Below, piece after piece: positions 26,701 through 32,700 of a stretch of 64,000 nt of DNA; within the stretch, counting starts at the first letter, position 1; each line of letters opens with the position of its first letter. The notes beneath the pieces were generated by a model that was not told the DNA's origin, did no database searches, and saw only the letters and a list, made by a program, of their open reading frames with translations. This stretch comes from Ryuthela nishihirai (Eukaryota > Arthropoda > Arachnida > Araneae > Heptathelidae), in the NCBI GenBank assembly GCA_038380435.1, contig JAWZYU010000030.1, positions 63,375,817 to 63,439,816 on the forward strand, given 5' to 3'. The position numbers were made by a program, and so were the translations under genes.

Positions 26701-29700
26701 CCCCACTGCAAGGACTTGTGTTACCAATGTTGGGGAACTTCAGACATTGCCTTTTCAAAAATTGGAATCATAAGAGAAACTACCTACCCAAGATACATTA
26801 CTACAGTTTAATGTCAGTGATGCCCAGAACAAGGGTTTAAGTGCATACAATAACCTCTGGATTAGCCACTAGCTGATATAAGGTATCCTATGAATCTGTT
26901 AACTTGGGCTGGCAACCTACTAATCAATGCAAAACACAGTAGAGATTTTCCCTCAACAGAAGCGGGGTGGGGGTGGCTCAGTCGGTAGTGCGCAGGCTCG
27001 TAATCTGTAGTTCCCAGGTTTGAGTCCCAGCTGGGTCAGCGTTGAGATTTATCTTTGCAAAATTCCCCGCCGTGCCCACAGTCAGTAGGGGACACCGATG
27101 GGCTTGGAAAGGCCACCATCTGTCGGATGGGACGTTAAGCCGTGGCCCTGTGTGTGGGAGAGCCATACCCTGTGCACGTTAAAGAACACACTGGATGGCC
27201 TTGGCAGGAGGCTACCATCTGTCTCCCAACAGCTGTTCCAGTGGGTCCCCTCCCCCAACCTTCTCTGAGCCTTTGGGGTCCATGTGACCTGGCCATTTAG
27301 CCCATGGTGTGCAAAAAAGTGCCGCTCAGAGGTAAAACAACCCAACCCTCAACAGAGACCAACCAGTGCAGCAAATTTAGAATCCATAATCATGCTCAAA
27401 GCCATTATGCATTCTAGTGTGTTTAAATGGTCAGCATCAAGAACCTCTGGAATTGACCACTCCTTATTATGGTAAAAATAAATAAATAAATAAAGCAATA
27501 AATAATCAAATTAATAGGACAAACTAATTTGATAAACCTTTCCCTTCTTTTCCCTTTGCAGAAGAGAATATTTTCTTTGAAGATACTAATGGGCTACTCT
27601 ACAAAATGATGGGTTTTGATTTTGGATGTTATGCCTGTCCAATTCTTTGTATCATTGCAAAGGATTATTTATTTAAAGCAGGTTAAACATAATTTGAAAA
27701 TAGCAAATACTGAATTTTTAAAGTTATAAATGTAAGAATTTAACTGGGAATTTTTGCATTTAAATAGTAAATTAATCTCAGAATAATTGGATGTTAATTT
27801 AAAGTATGTAGAGAAATTTTATACTGGAATGATTATGATTAAAATTAGTGATCACTGGAGGGCAGAGGTTTGCTCAGTTTGTAGTGCACTAAGCATGCAA
27901 TTTGTAGTTCTCAGATTCGAGTCTGAAAAAGTGCCATTGAGATTTATCTCTTCTAACCCTCGCCCTGCCTTCAGTGAGAAAGGAGCCCCTGATATGCTTG
28001 GAAAGGCCACTGTCTGTTGGATGGGATGTAAAGCCGTGGCCCCATGTGCAGGAGAGCCACCCCCTATGCATGTTAAAGAACACACTGAAGGCCTTGATGG
28101 GAGGCTACCGTCTTTTAACAGCTGTTCAGTGGATCCCCTACCACCAACTTTCTCTGAGCTCTTTTGGTCCTTGTGACCTGGCCGTTTAGCCCATTGTGTG
28201 CAAAAAAAAGTGCCACTCAGAGGTAAAAACAACCCAACTGATCAATGGGATCTTGGCAGCTCTTTGAAGTCCTGTGATAAGATCTTTTAGATCCAAGTTT
28301 AATATCCATTTGTAAAACGTTACAATGTAAAGCTCATTGATATTAAAATTAACGGAGTATGGAGTGAAGTGCATTGCATTAAGATTTTATTTCAGTGTAC
28401 AAATTATACATTTTTAATTTTTTGTTTAAATGATAACTAGATGCTTTTGATTTTAGATGTTTACGCAGTATCTTGGGCATTAGGTGGTTCAACTTTGTAA
28501 GTAATGAGGTTAGGCAAAGGAGAGCAACCTCCTTTAAGCAGCATATTGTGCAGAGAGGGACTCCGTTGGTTTGGCCATGTTACTCGTGTGGATAATTATA
28601 GATTAGCGAATAAGGTTATGAATAATGTGCCTAAAGGCCTCAGAAAGAGGGGGAGACCTAGGATGCAGTGGGCAGATAGTGTCAAACAGGACCTTGTTAG
28701 AATTGGTGTGCAGTGGCTGGATGCAGCAGATGCAGCTCAGGACAGATATGATTGGAGAACTAAATTGCACAGTTTGGTTGGACCTCCATAGCCCATGGTT
28801 GCTTGAGGATGATGATGATGTTTTCTTCTCCCTTATTTTTTGTATGCATTTTTTATTTCTATAATTCCAGGTCCCCCAGAAGCTGTACAGAATTGTGAGG
28901 TGACCAATGAGACTACTAGTTCAGTTTCAATTACCTGTGAACCTGGTGATAGTGGTGGTTTACCACAAGACTTCAGTCTTGAGCTATATAGTACAAGAGG
29001 CCTACATGCTGCACTCACTGCCCAGGACACTCCCATCTTCCACGTAACCAATCTGCCTTCGGGGATGTCCTACATCGCAGTTGTGTTTGCCACTAATAGT
29101 AGAGGAAGGAGCAACTCTGTGGCCCTCACTGCCAGAACCCAGCCTTATCCTGGGCCACTAGCAGGTAAATTTTATGAATACAATAATAATTCTCTTTTTT
29201 TTAAACTTAAAGATGTTGCAAAATGCAATATAAAATCATTACATGTTGCAATTTTTTCCCCTTGTGTGCCACATAGAGGGCAGATAGATACTAGGAAGCT
29301 ACTGCAAGCTTGCCCAGGTTTCCTCATAGAACATATCTACTAAGATATGTCAAGTTTTTTTGACTTTGTATCAGAGCCAACAAGAATATTCTGCTGCTGG
29401 GACAGTAGTGAGGTTTTCTAACTCTATATCAATTCGATCTTTTACTTGTAAGACTTGACAATGAACATTTTGTATAATGATATTAGTGATAAATTCCCTG
29501 AAAGTATTTTAATGAAATCACTTCAAAGAAGTTAAACTCTGCACTTGTATGTACTTGAAAAGTTTACCACAAATAAATATAAGCTTAAAACTGGTAATAC
29601 TCCTCAGTAAATGCATAATAGATGTAGTTAAGCAATTATTCAAATTGTGTTTTTTTTTAACATTTTTTTGCTCAAAAGAAATGAAATTTTTATTCTTGGT

Positions 29701-32700
29701 ATATCAAAGTAAAATTTGGGGTTATTTTTCATAGCTTTTTAATTTGATTTTTATGCCTTAAACAAACAGTAGTATAATTGCAGTTTTTCACAGTGTGTAC
29801 TTAATGTTTTTACACTATTAAACTATTTAAAAATCCATGCATTATAAAAGGACCTTTTATCAGAAAACACATTAAAAGTCACCTGTAAACAAAATAAAAT
29901 TTCTTTCCATTAGATTGTAATTTCTTTTTTTGGGTGTTGAGATGCTTGCTGTACACAGACCGATTTCAAGTTCTGCAGGTGTTATCCTACAGCTGCTGGT
30001 GGTTACTGATGTCTTGCTCCATGGTGAAGTTATACTGCCATGTTTCCTTTTCAATGTAATCACTGTTATACCAGCTACAATTGCATAGAGTCCTTCAGGG
30101 TATAGGCATATGCTAGTACTGTGTGCTATGTTATTCTTGGTCACAGTATTGCTTAATTACAACTTTGCTCTCCCTGGGTTAGCAGTTGTTGTACTTGCAT
30201 GCCTTTTACTTTCTACGTCATGGCAAATGAGTAGTAAACCTCATGCATTTCCTTTTTATCCTTTTTTTTATCGAAAGAAGTAATTCTTCATTTTTTACAA
30301 TGTTGCAATGAAAACTAATAGTAATCATAAAAAATTTAAGATATATCTGATTATACTGGAGGGTTTGAGGGTGTTTCAGTTGGTAGTGTGCCAGGCTCAT
30401 AATCTGCAGTTCCAAGTGAGTCCCAGTTGTTCCCCATGCATGTTCTCTGCTAACCCACACCCTTCCCTCAGTGAGAAAGGGGACACCAATGGGCTCGGAA
30501 AGAGCACTGGCATGTTAAACTATCGCTCTGTGTGCATGAAAGTATACCTTGTGCACATTAGAGAACACATTGGATGGCCTTGACAGGAGGTTACCACATG
30601 TCCTATAACGATGTCTAGTGGATCCTCTTCTAACCTCTGAGTCCTTGGACCTGTCTATCCTTGTCACCTGTCCATTTAGTCCATTATGTGCTAAAAAATT
30701 GCAACTTAGGTGTAAAAACAACTCAACAACAGGAAGAGTTTACTTAATTTCAACTGAAGAAAAAAAATTAAGATATTGCCAATTTGAAAGAAAGTTGGTG
30801 AAGATATGTCTGTAGACCTGTTGAATTAATATTGAAAGTTTAACAAAAGTTCCATCGTGCAATCCATGAAAATGTTACAGTGGTCTCAAAAGGGACAGGA
30901 GCTTCCAAGTTTAATATGCCATAGTGATGATCTGTGAGAAATGCAAGACAGCAGAAAGATGATACAAAAAAAAAGAAACATTTGTGTAATATCTGGGGCT
31001 GGAACCCAGGTCTCTTTAATCAGTAGCCAAATGTGTTAACCATTTTTGATGTGTGCTGAAAAGTTTTTGGAAAATCCATGAATATCTTTTTAAGTGTATG
31101 AATCTTATGTTACAGTTCATTTATATTGTTATTAGATATCTTTTCAAGACAATATCAGTTTGGTAAATATTTTATGGTCTATAACTAAAAAAATAACTAA
31201 CTGCTTGCTTATAAGACAATTTTATATTTCTTTACTTTTAGTGTAATTTATTTTCCATTCTCTTTCAGATGCAGAGCGATTACTAATTAGTCCTATTTTG
31301 GCAGTGCTCATTGCCATTGTTGGAGCTCTTGTTTTGATTGCCATTGGCATAGTAGTGGGAATGAGGCATCATGATACAGATGGAAGTATGTTATTCTTCT
31401 TAAACATAGTATTGTTTATAATGGTGATCATCCAGTGCAAGTTTTGAAACATCATTTCAGTATTTGATGAAGTAGCTTCAGTAATAACCTGGGAATTTAT
31501 TCAGATAAGCTAGTTGCTGATACAGATCAGCTAAATAGGTTAGATATGACATAAATGTCTTAAAAATATCAAGCCTATAAAATTTAATTAAATTCGGTTT
31601 CAGTAGGATGTGAAATTTGTAAATTGCATGTAACATAAAGTATAAAATGGAAAAAATTCAGACCAATAGTTCTTCAAACTGTGGTAAGGACATTTTAGAG
31701 GACATGAAAAATAATTTAAAGTTTCAAGTATATTGTATTTTAATTGCAGAAAACAGAATATTTCTCATAACAAGCTGAACAAACATAAAATAATAAATTT
31801 TAATTACCATATTACAATATTTGTCTCTTAATTTCCCTCATTAAAAAAAGGAACAGTAATAAACGTAAAAAGATCATCTATCACATGGGACTAGGGGCTG
31901 ATATTCAGCCAGTACGCACTGCTATTGCCACACTGGTTGTAAAAAAATATTGAAATGCCTCTGTAAAGGTTGTTAAATAATAACTACAAGTATGATGCAG
32001 TCCCTTTGTCAAATCATGGCTCAGACAGTGGCATCATTTACTGAGTGACGGCTGTGTCAAACAAAAGATCACACCAACAACTTCTAAAAGTCAACAAATG
32101 ATTTGGAAATTATTAGAATGATTTGATAAACGATTTGGACTACAACTTATATATCACTTGGTAGGCAGTTTTATAATATATAGGTGTAGTTTATTTAGAG
32201 AATAAAAGATAAATTTCATGTATGTACATCCCTTACACACTCATGCACACATATTCTAAAAAAATTTTGATTTATATATTTACCCTACCAATTATTAATT
32301 ATTTTAAATATCATTCCTGCATAGGAATCAAACATTAATCCTAGCTGCAGGAAAGCCGTAGCCTTTTGGATCATTATATATAGGAAAAGGTACCTTTCAT
32401 AGCTAAAAGAGCTCAGCCCACAACCTGGATGTGTTATTCATAAGAAGTACTAACTGGGAGGTTGGTGAGATAACTATACATTAAATGAAATTTTTAGGAA
32501 CAGCTAAATAATAAAAACAAAATGTACGAGTTTTATGATTAAATGTCAGAAATTTAATATATAAAGTCACTGGCTTACTCTGTAAGAGATTACATCATGC
32601 TGTCTTTTTTTAAGTTTTAGTTTCAAAATCCATTTTCTCTGATATTTAAATTCTTTGCTTATCCTTAGCAAAAAAAAGATGCCACCAATTGATTTGGAAA

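Noticed and set aside
26978..27345. Recurrent frames beginning MGCFTSERHFFAHHGLNGQV or MALPHTGPRLNVPSD
   Set aside because: They appear in every better-preserved SINE B copy and are translations of the SINE body, not proteins.
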